Shown in pieces: positions 1-9,085 of a DNA stretch of 64,000 bases. Both the position numbers and the translations under genes were made by a program. The DNA is taken from contig CALWHG010000007.1 of the NCBI GenBank assembly GCA_944380315.1, positions 1-64,000 of the forward strand, written 5' to 3'. Position 1 is the first letter of the stretch. The number at the start of each line of letters is the position of its first letter. Below the pieces are notes generated by a model. The model had not been told where the DNA came from. It was given only the letters and a program-made list of their open reading frames with translations, and searched no databases. This stretch comes from an uncultured Lachnospiraceae bacterium. Lineage in GTDB: Bacteria > Bacillota > Clostridia > Lachnospirales > Lachnospiraceae.

Positions 1-707
1 AGTCAGACATGACTCCGGGACTGGCAAACAAACTTGCCATGCCTTCGGCCACCCGTATCTGCTGCAATTTCCCCGAGACCCTTTCAAGTCTTCCCAAGGA
101 CAAGGCTGTGCTGACGGGCTCGCCCATAAGGAAGGAGATCCTGGAGGGCAGCAGGGAAAAGGGCCTTGAGCTTACGGGCTTTGATGGCTCAAAGCCGGTG
201 CTGCTGATCATCGGAGGATCCCTCGGAGCAGTCCATATCAACGACATGATAAGGAAGATACTCGATCGGCTGCTTGAGGAGTTTGACATCATACATATCT
301 GCGGAAGGGGCAACCTGGATCCGGAGCTTTCCGGACGCAAGGGCTATGTCCAGTATGAGTACGTGGCTGATCCTCTCAAGGACCTGTTTGCCTGTGCTGA
401 CCTGATGGTATCAAGGGCCGGAGCCAACGCCATCTGTGAGATACTTGCCCTAAGGAAGCCCAATCTGCTCATACCTCTTTCAAAGGCTGCAAGCAGGGGA
501 GACCAGATACTCAACGCGGCCTCCTTCGAGAAGCAGGGCTTTTCCATGGTACTTCAGGAGGAGGACATGACAGAGGACAGTCTGCTCTCAGCCATAGAAA
601 GGCTGTGGGAGGACAGGGCTGCATATATCAGCAGCATGGAGTCCTCGCCTCTTTCGGATGCAGTCGGGACCATCGTCGGTCTTATAGAGGAGACCAGTCA
701 TAGATGA
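1..707 (+). CDS. murG: MurG, 3' part (lipid II GlcNAc transferase), truncated by window start
   Basis: C-terminal two thirds of the glycosyltransferase that adds GlcNAc to undecaprenyl-PP-MurNAc-pentapeptide, making lipid II at the inner face of the membrane. The frame is open from base 3 and the true start lies upstream. Seen: the MurG-type SDMTPGLANK stretch, the Rossmann glycine loop IIGGSLGAVHIN, and the C-terminal donor-binding segment with MVSRAGANAICEI and LLIPLSKAASRGDQ. The stop overlaps the next start by 4 bp (ATGA), so the ECF genes may share a transcript with cell-wall genes upstream. Family assignment is secure from these motifs. Confidence 0.95.
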   Translation, partial: SDMTPGLANKLAMPSATRICCNFPETLSSLPKDKAVLTGSPIRKEILEGSREKGLELTGFDGSKPVLLIIGGSLGAVHINDMIRKILDRLLEEFDIIHICGRGNLDPELSGRKGYVQYEYVADPLKDLFACADLMVSRAGANAICEILALRKPNLLIPLSKAASRGDQILNAASFEKQGFSMVLQEEDMTEDSLLSAIERLWEDRAAYISSMESSPLSDAVGTIVGLIEETSHR

Positions 708-1591
708 ATATAATAGAGGCTGCACACATATTTTTTGATTATGTGCAGAAGGATGAAAATGATCAAATAGAGGAGATAAATGAAGCTCTTTCCGATCTGA
801 GCATATCGATCGAGAAGGGCTCATTTGTATGCATACTGGGACACAACGGCTCAGGAAAGTCTACCTTTGCAAAGCTGCTCAACGGGCTCTCACTCCCCAA
901 GGAGGGTACGGTGCTCATATCAGGCATGGACACCAGGGACGAGTCCAGGCTCCTCAATATAAGGAAGACCTGCGGCATGGTGTTCCAGAATCCCGACAAT
1001 CAGATCATAGCAAATGTGGTCGAGGAGGATGTGGCCTTCGGACCGGAAAACCTGGGTGTACCCACCGAGGAGATAGTGCGCCGGGTGGATGATGCTCTTA
1101 AGAAGGTAGGCATGGAGGCCTACAGGCTCAATTCTCCCAACAGACTTTCAGGAGGACAGAAGCAGAGGGTGGCCATAGCAGGAGTCATGGCCATGAAGCC
1201 TGAGTGCATAGTCCTGGATGAGCCTACCGCCATGCTGGATCCCAGCGGAAGGCGGGATGTGCTGCGCACGGTACATGAGCTCAATAAAAAGGAAGGGATC
1301 ACCATAGTCCACATCACCCACTATATGGAGGAAGCGGTGGATGCGGACAGGATCATAGTCATGGATGACGGCAGGGTGGTCATGGACGATGAACCCAGGA
1401 AGATATTTTCCAGAGTCGATGAGCTGAGGAATCTGTCTCTCAGTGTGCCTCAGATCACGGAGCTGGCCTATGAGCTCAGACAGGCAGGCATGCCCATACC
1501 CCTTGGCATACTTACCAGAGAGGAACTGCTCCAGTATATCATCCCTCTGATGAAGCGGGCTGAAAGGAAAGGAGCCGGAGCGGATGCTTAG
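704..1591 (+). CDS. ecfA1: ECF transporter ATP-binding subunit A1
   Basis: ATPase of the energy-coupling factor module that powers uptake of vitamins or metal ions through exchangeable S components. At 295 aa it has the usual length. Visible motifs: Walker A GHNGSGKST at residues 46-54, Q-loop VFQNPDNQ, signature LSGGQKQRVAIAG, Walker B CIVLDEPTAMLDP and a switch His in VHITHY. The start overlaps the murG stop, and the stop overlaps ecfT by 8 bp. No S component is encoded here, which is normal for group II ECF systems whose S proteins are scattered in the genome. Confidence 0.95.
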   Translation: MNIIEAAHIFFDYVQKDENDQIEEINEALSDLSISIEKGSFVCILGHNGSGKSTFAKLLNGLSLPKEGTVLISGMDTRDESRLLNIRKTCGMVFQNPDNQIIANVVEEDVAFGPENLGVPTEEIVRRVDDALKKVGMEAYRLNSPNRLSGGQKQRVAIAGVMAMKPECIVLDEPTAMLDPSGRRDVLRTVHELNKKEGITIVHITHYMEEAVDADRIIVMDDGRVVMDDEPRKIFSRVDELRNLSLSVPQITELAYELRQAGMPIPLGILTREELLQYIIPLMKRAERKGAGADA

Positions 1592-2387
1592 AGACATAAC
1601 CATAGGACAATATTATCCGGTCGCCTCCAGGATACATGCACTCGATCCCAGGACCAAGCTGGCTGCCACCATGCTTTACCTGCTGTCACTCTTCATGACG
1701 GACAGTGTGGCAGGCTATGCCATAGCCACCATCTTCCTGTTTTCGGTCATAAGGCTTTCTAGGGTGCCCTTCAGGTTTATGGTCAGAGGACTCAAGGCCA
1801 TCATGATACTGCTGGTGCTTTCAGTTTCCTTCAATCTGTTCCTGACACCCGGTACAGAGCTTTTTGGCATAGGCTTCATACATATAACCTACGAGGGACT
1901 CTTTACCGCCCTTTTCATGGCAGTAAGGCTCGTATATCTGGTGCTGGGTTCGTCCATCATGACCCTGACCACCACTCCAAACGCCCTGACGGACGGACTG
2001 GAAAAGAGCCTCGGGTTCATGAAGCGCTTTGGAGTGCCCGTGCATGAGATAGCCATGATGATGTCCATAGCTCTTAGGTTCATTCCCATACTGGTGGAGG
2101 AGACAGACAAGATCATGAAGGCCCAGACTGCAAGGGGCGCTGATTTTGAGAGCGGCGGACTGATACAGAAGGCCAGGGCCATGGTGCCCCTGCTGGTGCC
2201 GCTGTTTATATCGGCCTTCAGAAGGGCCCTGGATCTGTCCATGGCCATGGAGGCCAGATGCTATCATGGCGGTGAGGGACGCACAAAGATGCGGCCCCTG
2301 CGTTATGGAAAAAATGACATGCATGCGTATGTGATCATACTGATCTATTTCATACTCATGCTGCTTACCAACCTGCTTCCGTTCTGA
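1584..2387 (+). CDS. ecfT: ECF transporter transmembrane subunit T
   Basis: Membrane scaffold that couples the two ATPases to the substrate-binding S component. It has 267 aa with several hydrophobic segments (about residues 28-60, 70-95, 110-130 and 245-265). The two short coupling-helix motifs expected of EcfT are present: ARGADF near residue 175 and EARCYHGG near residue 220. It lies between the two ATPase genes, whereas many Firmicutes have ecfA1-ecfA2-ecfT. The overlap with ecfA1 points to translational coupling. Confidence 0.94.
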   Translation: MLRDITIGQYYPVASRIHALDPRTKLAATMLYLLSLFMTDSVAGYAIATIFLFSVIRLSRVPFRFMVRGLKAIMILLVLSVSFNLFLTPGTELFGIGFIHITYEGLFTALFMAVRLVYLVLGSSIMTLTTTPNALTDGLEKSLGFMKRFGVPVHEIAMMMSIALRFIPILVEETDKIMKAQTARGADFESGGLIQKARAMVPLLVPLFISAFRRALDLSMAMEARCYHGGEGRTKMRPLRYGKNDMHAYVIILIYFILMLLTNLLPF

Positions 2388-2437
2388 CAGAAGACCCCTC
2401 TGACAGAAAATAAGGAAGCGGCATATGAGGATACAGG

Positions 2438-3310
2438 ATGTCGTTAAGGACAGAAAATCTGACACATATATATCAGGAGGGCACGGCCATGGAGTCCTGT
2501 GCCCTGAAGGATGTGTCCTTTGAGGTGGAGGACGGGCTTTTTGTGGGCCTTATAGGACATACTGGCTCTGGAAAATCCACACTGATCCAGCACCTCAACG
2601 GGCTCATGAAGCCTACCTCGGGCACTGTGTATTTTGATGAGGAGGATATATTTGCTCCGGGCTATGACCTGAAGGGGCTGCGCTCCAGGGTGGGACTTGT
2701 GTTCCAGTATCCGGAGTATCAGCTTTTTGAGCAGGATATCATAACTGATGTCAAATTCGGCCCCAAAAACATGGGACTTAAGGACGATGAGGCCAGCGGG
2801 AGGGCTGAGGAGGCCCTGAGGCTCGTGGGAGTGGATCCCAGACTTTATAAGCGGAGTCCCTTTGAGATATCCGGAGGGCAGAAAAGAAGGGTGGCCATAG
2901 CCGGAGTGCTGGCCATGGGCCCCAGGGTGCTCATACTGGATGAGCCCACCGCAGGGCTTGATCCCAAAGGTCGGGATGAGATCCTGGACTGCATAGATGC
3001 TCTCCATACGGAAAAGGGCATGACGGTCATACTCGTTTCACACAGTATGGATGATGTGGCCAGGTACGCTGACAGGCTCCTGGTCATGGATAAGAGCAGG
3101 CTGTGCTATTATGATACCCCGAAGGAGGTATTTACCCACTATAAGGAGCTGGAGCGCATGGGGCTCTCAGCCCCTCAGATCACCTATCTGGCAGCCGACC
3201 TTCGGAGGGCCGGGATCATGGTGGATGAGAGGATGAGCACTATAGAGGAAGCAAAGGCAGAGATACTCGGGTTTTTCCATGACAAGGATAAGGATCATAA
3301 CAGCATATGA
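2438..3310 (+). CDS. ecfA2: ECF transporter ATP-binding subunit A2
   Basis: Second ATPase of the ECF heterodimer, 290 aa. Walker A GHTGSGKST lies at residues 40-48; Q-loop VFQYPEYQLFEQ, signature ISGGQKRRVAIAG, Walker B VLILDEPTAGLDP and switch His in LVSHSMDD follow. A GAGG ribosome site 8 nt upstream supports the start. There is a 50-bp gap after ecfT and a 32-bp overlap with truA, so the genes appear co-transcribed. The YPEYQLFE Q-loop is typical of the A2 rather than the A1 subunit. Confidence 0.95.
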   Translation: MSLRTENLTHIYQEGTAMESCALKDVSFEVEDGLFVGLIGHTGSGKSTLIQHLNGLMKPTSGTVYFDEEDIFAPGYDLKGLRSRVGLVFQYPEYQLFEQDIITDVKFGPKNMGLKDDEASGRAEEALRLVGVDPRLYKRSPFEISGGQKRRVAIAGVLAMGPRVLILDEPTAGLDPKGRDEILDCIDALHTEKGMTVILVSHSMDDVARYADRLLVMDKSRLCYYDTPKEVFTHYKELERMGLSAPQITYLAADLRRAGIMVDERMSTIEEAKAEILGFFHDKDKDHNSI

Positions 3311-4097
3311 CGGAACTGATTTCTCGGGCTTTCAGAAGCTTCCCGGGAAAAGGACCGTGGAGGGAGAGCTGTCCAGGGCCATATCGGAGCTCTGTGGAGA
3401 GGAGATCGGGATCATAGGAGCCAGCCGCACGGACAGCGGGGTGCATGCCCTGGGAAATGTGGCCGTATTCGATACCTCATCCTCCATACCGCCTGAAAGG
3501 ATGGCGCTTGCCATAAACACGAGGCTTCCAAGGGACCTGAGGGTCCTGGCCTCGGAAAGCTGCGAAGCAGACTGGCATCCCAGAAAGCATGCCTCCATCA
3601 AGACTTATGAATATCGTATATATAACGGAAGGATAGAGGATCCGCTGGGCAGGAGGTACAGGAGCTTCTGCCCCTACAGTCTGGACGTAGAGGCCATGGA
3701 CAGGGCCCTTAAGGCACTGGTGGGCACTCATGACTTCACCTCCTTTGCAAATCCTGCCTCTCAGGTACTGCAGAGAGGCGGCGATGCGATCCGCACGATA
3801 CATGAAGCAGGCATAAGCCGGCTGTCAGAGGGCGGATTTGGCGGCGGTGCAGGAGAGCTATGTATACGCATAAGCGGAAGCGGCTTCCTTTACAACATGG
3901 TACGCATCATAGCCGGTACGGTCATGGAGGCAGGGACCGGAGCCAGGAGGCCGGAGGACATGGAGGAGATACTCAGGGCCAGGGACAGAAGGAGCGCGGG
4001 AATGACCGCAGAGGCCAGAGGCCTTTTCCTCAGATCCATAGTATATACTGAAGAGAGGCAGGGTCCGGCAGACCATCCAAAGGAGAAGGACATATGA
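3279..4097 (+). CDS. truA: tRNA pseudouridine(38-40) synthase
   Basis: Isomerises uridines 38-40 in tRNA anticodon stems to pseudouridine. The 272-aa protein begins with the family's strand RIRIITAYDGTDFSGFQ, and the catalytic aspartate is D52 in ASRTDSGVHA. A second conserved block, the TFASxxD-like segment (LVGTHDFTSFAN), and the C-terminal FLYNMVRIIAG motif are intact. It overlaps ecfA2 by 32 bp and the next gene by 4 bp. ECF genes next to truA are a conserved Firmicute neighbourhood. Confidence 0.95.
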   Translation: MTRIRIITAYDGTDFSGFQKLPGKRTVEGELSRAISELCGEEIGIIGASRTDSGVHALGNVAVFDTSSSIPPERMALAINTRLPRDLRVLASESCEADWHPRKHASIKTYEYRIYNGRIEDPLGRRYRSFCPYSLDVEAMDRALKALVGTHDFTSFANPASQVLQRGGDAIRTIHEAGISRLSEGGFGGGAGELCIRISGSGFLYNMVRIIAGTVMEAGTGARRPEDMEEILRARDRRSAGMTAEARGLFLRSIVYTEERQGPADHPKEKDI

Positions 4098-4768
4098 TAA
4101 AGGGTTTTTTATTTGACATGGACGGTACGGTCTTCGATACTGAAAGGGTATACAAGGAGTCCTGGCATGAGGTGTCGAAGGAGCTGGGCTATGACATACC
4201 GGATCAGCTGCTGGACATGATGAGAGGCTCAAGCAGGCAGTCAGCCATAAAGATATTCAATGATTTCTACGGGGATGACCCCCATGACTATGTGGAGGCC
4301 AGACAGCTGAGAGAGGTGGTGGCTGACCGCAGGCTCAGGGAGGGCGGAGTGCCGCTGAAGCCTGGAGCCAGGGAGCTTACGACCTATCTCAGGGATAAGG
4401 GCATCAGCCTCGCGCTTGCCACCTCCACCTACAGGCCGGTGGTGGATTTTTATCTTTCTGACAGCGGCATGGAGGATGTGTTTGATCTGATCATCACGGG
4501 AGACATGATAGAAAGAGGAAAGCCGGAGCCGGACATCTTCATAAGGGCCGCCCGGGAGCTTGGCCTTGAGCCTTCCGAGTGCGTGATCTGCGAGGATTCA
4601 CTGAACGGAATCATAGCCGGAAGACGCTCCGGAGCCAGGGTGTACTATATACCGGACCTCAATGACATATCAAAGGAGGAGCTTGAGCTTTATACTGACG
4701 GCACCTTCCAGTCACTTACGGATATGCTGGCCTTCATATCAGGATCCGGAGACACATTTTTTCTTTGA
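4094..4768 (+). CDS. HAD-superfamily hydrolase, beta-phosphoglucomutase-like
   Basis: Probable small-metabolite phosphatase or phosphoglucomutase-like enzyme, 224 aa. HAD motif I is FDMDGTVFDTE with nucleophile D8 and acid/base D10. A cap-domain segment follows, then motif II LATSTY, a lysine in ERGKPEPDIF, and motif IV CEDSLNGI. The helical cap and PEPDIF pattern put it in the beta-PGM/GPH subgroup. The substrate cannot be told from sequence. It overlaps truA (ATGA) and ends just before the rplM promoter, so it closes the upstream operon. Confidence 0.85.
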   Translation: MIKGFLFDMDGTVFDTERVYKESWHEVSKELGYDIPDQLLDMMRGSSRQSAIKIFNDFYGDDPHDYVEARQLREVVADRRLREGGVPLKPGARELTTYLRDKGISLALATSTYRPVVDFYLSDSGMEDVFDLIITGDMIERGKPEPDIFIRAARELGLEPSECVICEDSLNGIIAGRRSGARVYYIPDLNDISKEELELYTDGTFQSLTDMLAFISGSGDTFFL

Positions 4769-4775
4769 TTTTCCG

Positions 4776-4804
4776 TTGACAGAAGGTCGGTCTTTCATTA
4801 TAAT
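4776..4804 (+). promoter_or_regulatory. Sigma-A promoter for rplM-rpsI
   Basis: Perfect -35 TTGACA (4776-4781) and perfect -10 TATAAT (4799-4804), separated by 17 bp. The expected transcript start near 4811 leaves a 5' leader of about 105 nt before rplM. This is one of the strongest consensus promoters in the window, as expected for ribosomal protein genes. Confidence 0.92.
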
Positions 4805-4810
4805 ATAAAA

Positions 4811-4916
4811 GCTGCTTTATGGATGCGGCACTTTTTTAAATGCAGAAACCACAGCCCCGGTAGACGCATTTGTAAGAACATTTACATATTTTCTTATATT
4901 TTACAGGAGTTTCAAC
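4811..4916 (+). promoter_or_regulatory. rplM 5' leader, candidate L13 autoregulatory RNA
   Basis: Leader between the predicted transcript start and rplM. GATGCG at 4822-4827 can pair with CGCATT at 4865-4870, closing a compact structured element, and the ribosome site (ACAGGAG, about 4903-4909) lies beyond it. Firmicute rplM operons are known to carry an L13-binding leader at this position. Assignment to that RNA family is inference from place and pairing; covariance was not tested. Confidence 0.5.
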
Positions 4917-5345
4917 ATGAAGAGTTATGTTGCTACAGCTTCTACCATCGAGAGAAAGTGGTACGTGGTGGATGCGACCGATAAGACACTCGGACGTCTT
5001 GCATCCGAGGTGGCTAAGGTCCTCAGAGGAAAACATAAGCCCACATATACTCCCTTCCTTGATTGCGGAGATTATGTGATCATAGTAAATGCTGAGAAGT
5101 TTGCTGTTACCGGCAAGAAGATGGACCAGAAGACTTACTTCAGCCATTCCGATTATATTGGCGGAACCAAGCTCGTCACCCTCAAGGAGATGACAGACAA
5201 GCATCCCGAGAGAGTCATAGAGCACGCCGTCAAGGGCATGCTTCCCAAGGGAGCACTCGGAAACCAGATGTATAAGAAGCTTTTCGTATACTGCGGACCC
5301 GAGCACAAGCACGCGGCTCAGAAGCCTGAAGTGCTGGAGTTTTGA
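4917..5345 (+). CDS. rplM: 50S ribosomal protein L13
   Basis: Large-subunit protein needed early in 50S assembly. The 142-aa length is typical. Clear family blocks are [40 protein letters not shown] and the C-terminal [19 protein letters not shown]. Codon use (AUC, CGU) is more biased than in neighbouring genes, as expected for high expression. It is followed after 18 bp by rpsI, the standard L13-S9 pair. Confidence 0.98.
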   Translation: MKSYVATASTIERKWYVVDATDKTLGRLASEVAKVLRGKHKPTYTPFLDCGDYVIIVNAEKFAVTGKKMDQKTYFSHSDYIGGTKLVTLKEMTDKHPERVIEHAVKGMLPKGALGNQMYKKLFVYCGPEHKHAAQKPEVLEF

Positions 5346-5363
5346 TCGGAAGGAGGATAAGAC

Positions 5364-5756
5364 ATGGCAGCCATCACATATTACGGCACAGGCCGCAGAA
5401 AGAAATCAGTAGCCAGAGTATTCGTTACTCCCGGCACAGGCGTCATCACAGTTAACGGCAAGTCCCTGGACGAGTACTTCGGACTTGAGACCCTTAAGGT
5501 CATCGTTCGTCAGCCTCTGACCGCTACAGGAAACGAGGGTAAGTTCGATATCAAGGTCACCGTTAAGGGCGGCGGCATCAGCGGACAGGCAGGAGCCATC
5601 AGACATGGTCTTTCCCGCGCACTCCTTCAGGAGGACAGCGAGAACAGGCCCATGCTCAAGAAGGAAGGCTATCTTACCAGAGATTCCCGCATGAAGGAGC
5701 GTAAGAAGTACGGTCTCAAGAAGGCTCGTAAGGCTCCTCAGTTCTCTAAGAGATAA
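5364..5756 (+). CDS. rpsI: 30S ribosomal protein S9
   Basis: Small-subunit protein whose basic C-terminal tail reaches the P-site tRNA. It is 130 aa, with the N-terminal [18 protein letters not shown] block, the central [19 protein letters not shown] block, and the hallmark SKR C-terminus after [18 protein letters not shown] ribosome site precedes the ATG. It is co-transcribed with rplM. Confidence 0.98.
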   Translation: MAAITYYGTGRRKKSVARVFVTPGTGVITVNGKSLDEYFGLETLKVIVRQPLTATGNEGKFDIKVTVKGGGISGQAGAIRHGLSRALLQEDSENRPMLKKEGYLTRDSRMKERKKYGLKKARKAPQFSKR

Positions 5757-5781
5757 CTTTTTTAAGAGAGGAGACTTTAAG

Positions 5782-5988
5782 ATGAAACAGGATATACAGC
5801 CTAAGTACTATCAGGCAACAGTTACCTGCCATTGCGGAAATACATTTGTAACCGGCTCCACAAAGCCGACCATCTCTGTGGAAGTCTGCTCCAAGTGCCA
5901 TCCGTTCTACACAGGTAAGGAAAAGGCAGCAGTAGCCAGAGGACGTATCGAGGCGTTCAATAAGAAGTACGGAACTGCAGCAAAGTAA
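5782..5988 (+). CDS. rpmE: 50S ribosomal protein L31, zinc-binding form
   Basis: Bridging protein at the subunit interface. It has 68 aa and carries the C+ (zinc-binding) pattern: CHCGN near residue 16 and CSKCHPFYTG near residue 36. Zinc-lacking paralogues would miss these cysteines. It follows rpsI by 25 bp with a GAGGAG ribosome site, so it is probably part of the same transcript. Confidence 0.96.
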   Translation: MKQDIQPKYYQATVTCHCGNTFVTGSTKPTISVEVCSKCHPFYTGKEKAAVARGRIEAFNKKYGTAAK

Positions 5989-6008
5989 TTTAACATTATC
6001 GATCAGGG

Positions 6009-6032
6009 GGACCGGGCAGTATTGCTCGGTCC
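6009..6032 (+). other. Intergenic stem-loop between rpmE and the yqhQ-like gene
   Basis: GGACCGGGCA (6009-6018) pairs almost fully with TGCTCGGTCC (6023-6032) around a 4-nt loop. No U-run follows, so it is not a classical terminator. It may act as an mRNA end-stabilising hairpin for the ribosomal protein transcript or as a weak attenuator before the next gene. Confidence 0.45.
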
Positions 6033-6053
6033 TTCATGCTATAACGAGGACTT

Positions 6054-7040
6054 ATGAGATACAGCGGTATAGGCGGTCAGGCAGTCATAGAAGGCATCAT
6101 GATGAAAAACGGCGACAGATATGCCGTGGGTGTCAGGAAGCCTGACGGAAATATAGAGGTCAAAACAGAGGATTACATAGGCTTCGGAAAGAGGCATGCA
6201 TGGGCCAGGCTCCCTCTCATAAGGGGCGTGGTCTCCTTCTGCGAGTCCATGTACATAGGCATAAAGACCCTCATGTATTCGGCCTCCTTTTTTGAGGACG
6301 ATGAGGATGTGAAGCCCTCACGCTTTGAGGCCTGGCTGGAGCGCACCTTCGGGGACAGGCTTGACCAGGTGCTCATGACATTTTCCATGGTACTGGCCTT
6401 TGTCATGGCCATAGTGGTATTTATGTGGCTGCCGCTTGCCCTGGCTTCCCTGCTTCGTGGCTTCATACACAACGAGACCGTCATGGCTCTCCTTGAGGGA
6501 GCCGTGAGGGTATGCATATTTATAGGCTATGTCATGCTCGTATCCAGGAGCGAGGACATAAAGCGTACCTTCATGTATCATGGAGCTGAGCACAAGTGCA
6601 TAAACTGTATAGAGCATGGTCTGCCTCTCACAGTAAGGAATGTGGCGGTCTCCTCCAAGCAGCATAAGCGCTGCGGCACCAGCTTCATTTTCCTGGTCAT
6701 GATCATAAGCATACTGTTTTTCATGGTCATAAGGGTGGATGGACTGCTGCTGCGCTTCCTTTCCCGTATACTGCTGATCCCCGTCATAGCGGGAGTAAGC
6801 TATGAGGTGCTCATGGCCGCAGGACGCCATGACAACTGGCTCATGAACCTTATATCAAAGCCCGGACTCTGGATGCAGAACCTGACCACGAAGGAGCCGG
6901 ACGATGGCATGATAGAGGTGGCCATAGCTGCTGTGGAGGCTGTATTTGACTGGAAGGCCTATGAGGAGGAAAACTTTCCTGAGGGCCCCGACAGCCTCGG
7001 AAGGCAGCTGCTTGAGAGGGCCGGAGGAGAGGCCGCATGA
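6054..7040 (+). CDS. DUF1385 membrane protein, YqhQ-like
   Basis: 328-aa membrane protein of the DUF1385 family; its molecular role is not established. The N-terminal signature YSGIGGQAVIEGIMM is diagnostic. Hydrophobic segments lie around residues 105-140, 150-170 and 215-260, and the conserved YHGAEHKCINCIEHG block sits near residue 180 between them. This gene next to prmC and prfA is a recurring Firmicute arrangement. Its 3' end overlaps prmC by 4 bp. Confidence 0.88.
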   Translation: MRYSGIGGQAVIEGIMMKNGDRYAVGVRKPDGNIEVKTEDYIGFGKRHAWARLPLIRGVVSFCESMYIGIKTLMYSASFFEDDEDVKPSRFEAWLERTFGDRLDQVLMTFSMVLAFVMAIVVFMWLPLALASLLRGFIHNETVMALLEGAVRVCIFIGYVMLVSRSEDIKRTFMYHGAEHKCINCIEHGLPLTVRNVAVSSKQHKRCGTSFIFLVMIISILFFMVIRVDGLLLRFLSRILLIPVIAGVSYEVLMAAGRHDNWLMNLISKPGLWMQNLTTKEPDDGMIEVAIAAVEAVFDWKAYEEENFPEGPDSLGRQLLERAGGEAA

Positions 7041-7966
7041 GGCTGAGGGAGCTCTGCCAGGAGGGCCGGAGGAGACTTGAGGCCTGTGGTATAGAGGAGG
7101 CTGAGCTGGACTCCAGGCTCCTTCTGTGCGGTGCGCTCCATATGGATACGGGAGCATACCTTGCTCACATGGAGGATGATGCCTTGCCTGAGGTCACGGC
7201 TCTGTATGAGCGCTATCTTTCGGAAAGAGAGAGAAGACGCCCCCTGCAGTATATCCTGGGCTATACTGAGTTTATGGGACTCAGGTTCAGGGTAGATGAA
7301 AGGGTGCTCATACCAAGACAGGATACAGAGCTTCTGTGTGAGCTGGTCCTTTCGGAGCACAAGGACAGGGACTGCAGCCTGCTAGATCTGTGTACCGGCT
7401 CAGGCGCCATAGCCGTGTCTCTGGCTCTGCTTGGAGGCTATAGCAGGGTGACGGCTACGGACATATCAGAGCCTGCCCTTGAGCTTGCCAGGGAGAACCT
7501 GAGGCTAGATCTTGAGGAGAGGGACCTGAAGGCTGCTCCCAGGACCGGAGCAGACTCAGTATCCGCTACTGCCTGCATAAAACAGGACATAAGCTTTGTA
7601 TGCGGGGACCTGTTTGGCCCGGTCAGGGAGGCCATGAGGGCTCAGGGCATAGAGGCCTATGATATCATAGTGTCCAACCCTCCCTACATCAGGGAGCAGG
7701 AGCTGGGGGAGCTTGAGCCGGAGGTAAGGCTCTTTGAACCGAGAAATGCTCTCTGGGGAAGCGAGGACGGGCTGATCTTTTACAGGCGCATAGCCTCTGA
7801 GGCCGGGAGCTATATGAGGGCCGGAGGAAGGCTCTATCTGGAGATCGGCTTTGACCAGGGCAGAGAGGTCTCGGAGCTCCTAAGAAAGCATGGATTTATA
7901 AATGTAAGCGTACACAGGGACTACTCGGGACATGACCGGGTGGTCTCAGCGGAGGCAGGATTATAA
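7037..7966 (+). CDS. prmC: Release factor glutamine N5-methyltransferase
   Basis: Methylates the glutamine of the GGQ motif in peptide release factors using S-adenosylmethionine. The 309-aa protein has the helical N-terminal domain with [12 protein letters not shown], the SAM loop [15 protein letters not shown], and the substrate-gripping NPPY near residue 214 followed by [13 protein letters not shown]. It carries a longer than usual insertion between the SAM loop and NPPY (about residues 160-190). prfA follows one base after the stop, so enzyme and substrate are co-expressed. Confidence 0.95.
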   Translation: MRLRELCQEGRRRLEACGIEEAELDSRLLLCGALHMDTGAYLAHMEDDALPEVTALYERYLSERERRRPLQYILGYTEFMGLRFRVDERVLIPRQDTELLCELVLSEHKDRDCSLLDLCTGSGAIAVSLALLGGYSRVTATDISEPALELARENLRLDLEERDLKAAPRTGADSVSATACIKQDISFVCGDLFGPVREAMRAQGIEAYDIIVSNPPYIREQELGELEPEVRLFEPRNALWGSEDGLIFYRRIASEAGSYMRAGGRLYLEIGFDQGREVSELLRKHGFINVSVHRDYSGHDRVVSAEAGL

Positions 7967-7967
7967 T

Positions 7968-9053
7968 ATGATCATTTCAGACAAGCTGAATGAGATAATG
8001 ATAAGATATGAAGAGCTGCTTCGGGAGCTCTCCGAGCCGGCTTCGGCAGCAGATCCCGACAGGCTCAGAGCCCTTATGAAGGAGCAGTCGGAGCTCCTGC
8101 CTGTGGCGGAGGCCTATGAGAGCTACAGAAAGGCTGAAAAGGCCGGAGAGGATGCCCTGTGGATGCTTCAGAATGAGGAGGATCAGGAGCTCAAGGCCAT
8201 GGCCAAGGAGGAGCTTGCGGAATCAAAGAGGCTGCTTAGGGAATATGAGGACAGGCTCAACATACTGCTGCTGCCAAAGGATCCAAATGATGAAAAGAAC
8301 ATAGTCATGGAGATCCGGGCTGGAGTAGGAGGAGATGAGTCGGCCCTTTTTGCAGCTGACCTCTATCGTATGTATACGAACTACGCCCAGCGCAACGACT
8401 GGAGGACCGAGCTCGTGAGCTTCAACGAAAATGGACTCGGGGGCTTCAAGGAGATCACCTTCATGATAAATGGAAGGGGAGCCTACTCAAAATTGAAATA
8501 TGAGTCCGGAGTCCACAGGGTCCAGAGGGTACCTGAGACAGAATCCGGTGGACGCATCCATACGTCCACGGCCACCGTGGCGGTCATGCCGGAGGCTGAG
8601 GAGGTGGATGTGGTCATAAATCCCGAGGACATACGCTGGGATGTGTTCAGGGCGTCCGGAAACGGCGGACAGTGCGTAAACACTACGGATTCCGCTGTAA
8701 GGCTGACTCACTATCCTTCAGGCATAGTCATATCCTGCCAGGATGAAAAGTCCCAGCTGAAAAACAAGGACAAGGCCATGAAGGTCCTCAGAGCCAGGCT
8801 CTATGAGCTGGAAAGGCAGAAGAAGCATGATGAGGAGGATGATCTGCGCCGCTCCCAGATAGGCACAGGGGACAGGTCTGAAAAGATAAGGACCTACAAT
8901 TTTCCCCAGGGACGTGTAACTGACCACCGGATAAAGCTGACGCTTTACAAGATCGACTCCATCATAAACGGAGATCTGGATGAGCTTATCACGGCTCTTT
9001 CCACTGCGGATCAGGCAGCAAAGCTGCTTAAACTCAATGATCCTGCAGCTTAA
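7968..9053 (+). CDS. prfA: Peptide chain release factor 1
   Basis: Recognises UAA and UAG and triggers release of the finished peptide. Start taken at the ATG right after the prmC stop, giving 361 aa, the usual RF1 length; a longer in-frame ATG at 7932 would add 12 non-conserved residues inside prmC. The codon-reading tripeptide is PET in [17 protein letters not shown], and the catalytic GGQ falls at residues 233-235 inside [19 protein letters not shown]. Most RF1 proteins have a His where this one has Cys after GGQ. Confidence 0.96.
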   Translation: MIISDKLNEIMIRYEELLRELSEPASAADPDRLRALMKEQSELLPVAEAYESYRKAEKAGEDALWMLQNEEDQELKAMAKEELAESKRLLREYEDRLNILLLPKDPNDEKNIVMEIRAGVGGDESALFAADLYRMYTNYAQRNDWRTELVSFNENGLGGFKEITFMINGRGAYSKLKYESGVHRVQRVPETESGGRIHTSTATVAVMPEAEEVDVVINPEDIRWDVFRASGNGGQCVNTTDSAVRLTHYPSGIVISCQDEKSQLKNKDKAMKVLRARLYELERQKKHDEEDDLRRSQIGTGDRSEKIRTYNFPQGRVTDHRIKLTLYKIDSIINGDLDELITALSTADQAAKLLKLNDPAA

Positions 9054-9085
9054 GATATAAAATATTTGACATAATCAACATTTAT

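Noticed and set aside
1821-2465. Long antisense frame opposite ecfT
   Set aside because: Opposite strand of a well-supported gene; no start signal and no protein-like pattern. Many similar antisense frames in this mid-GC DNA were dismissed for the same reason.
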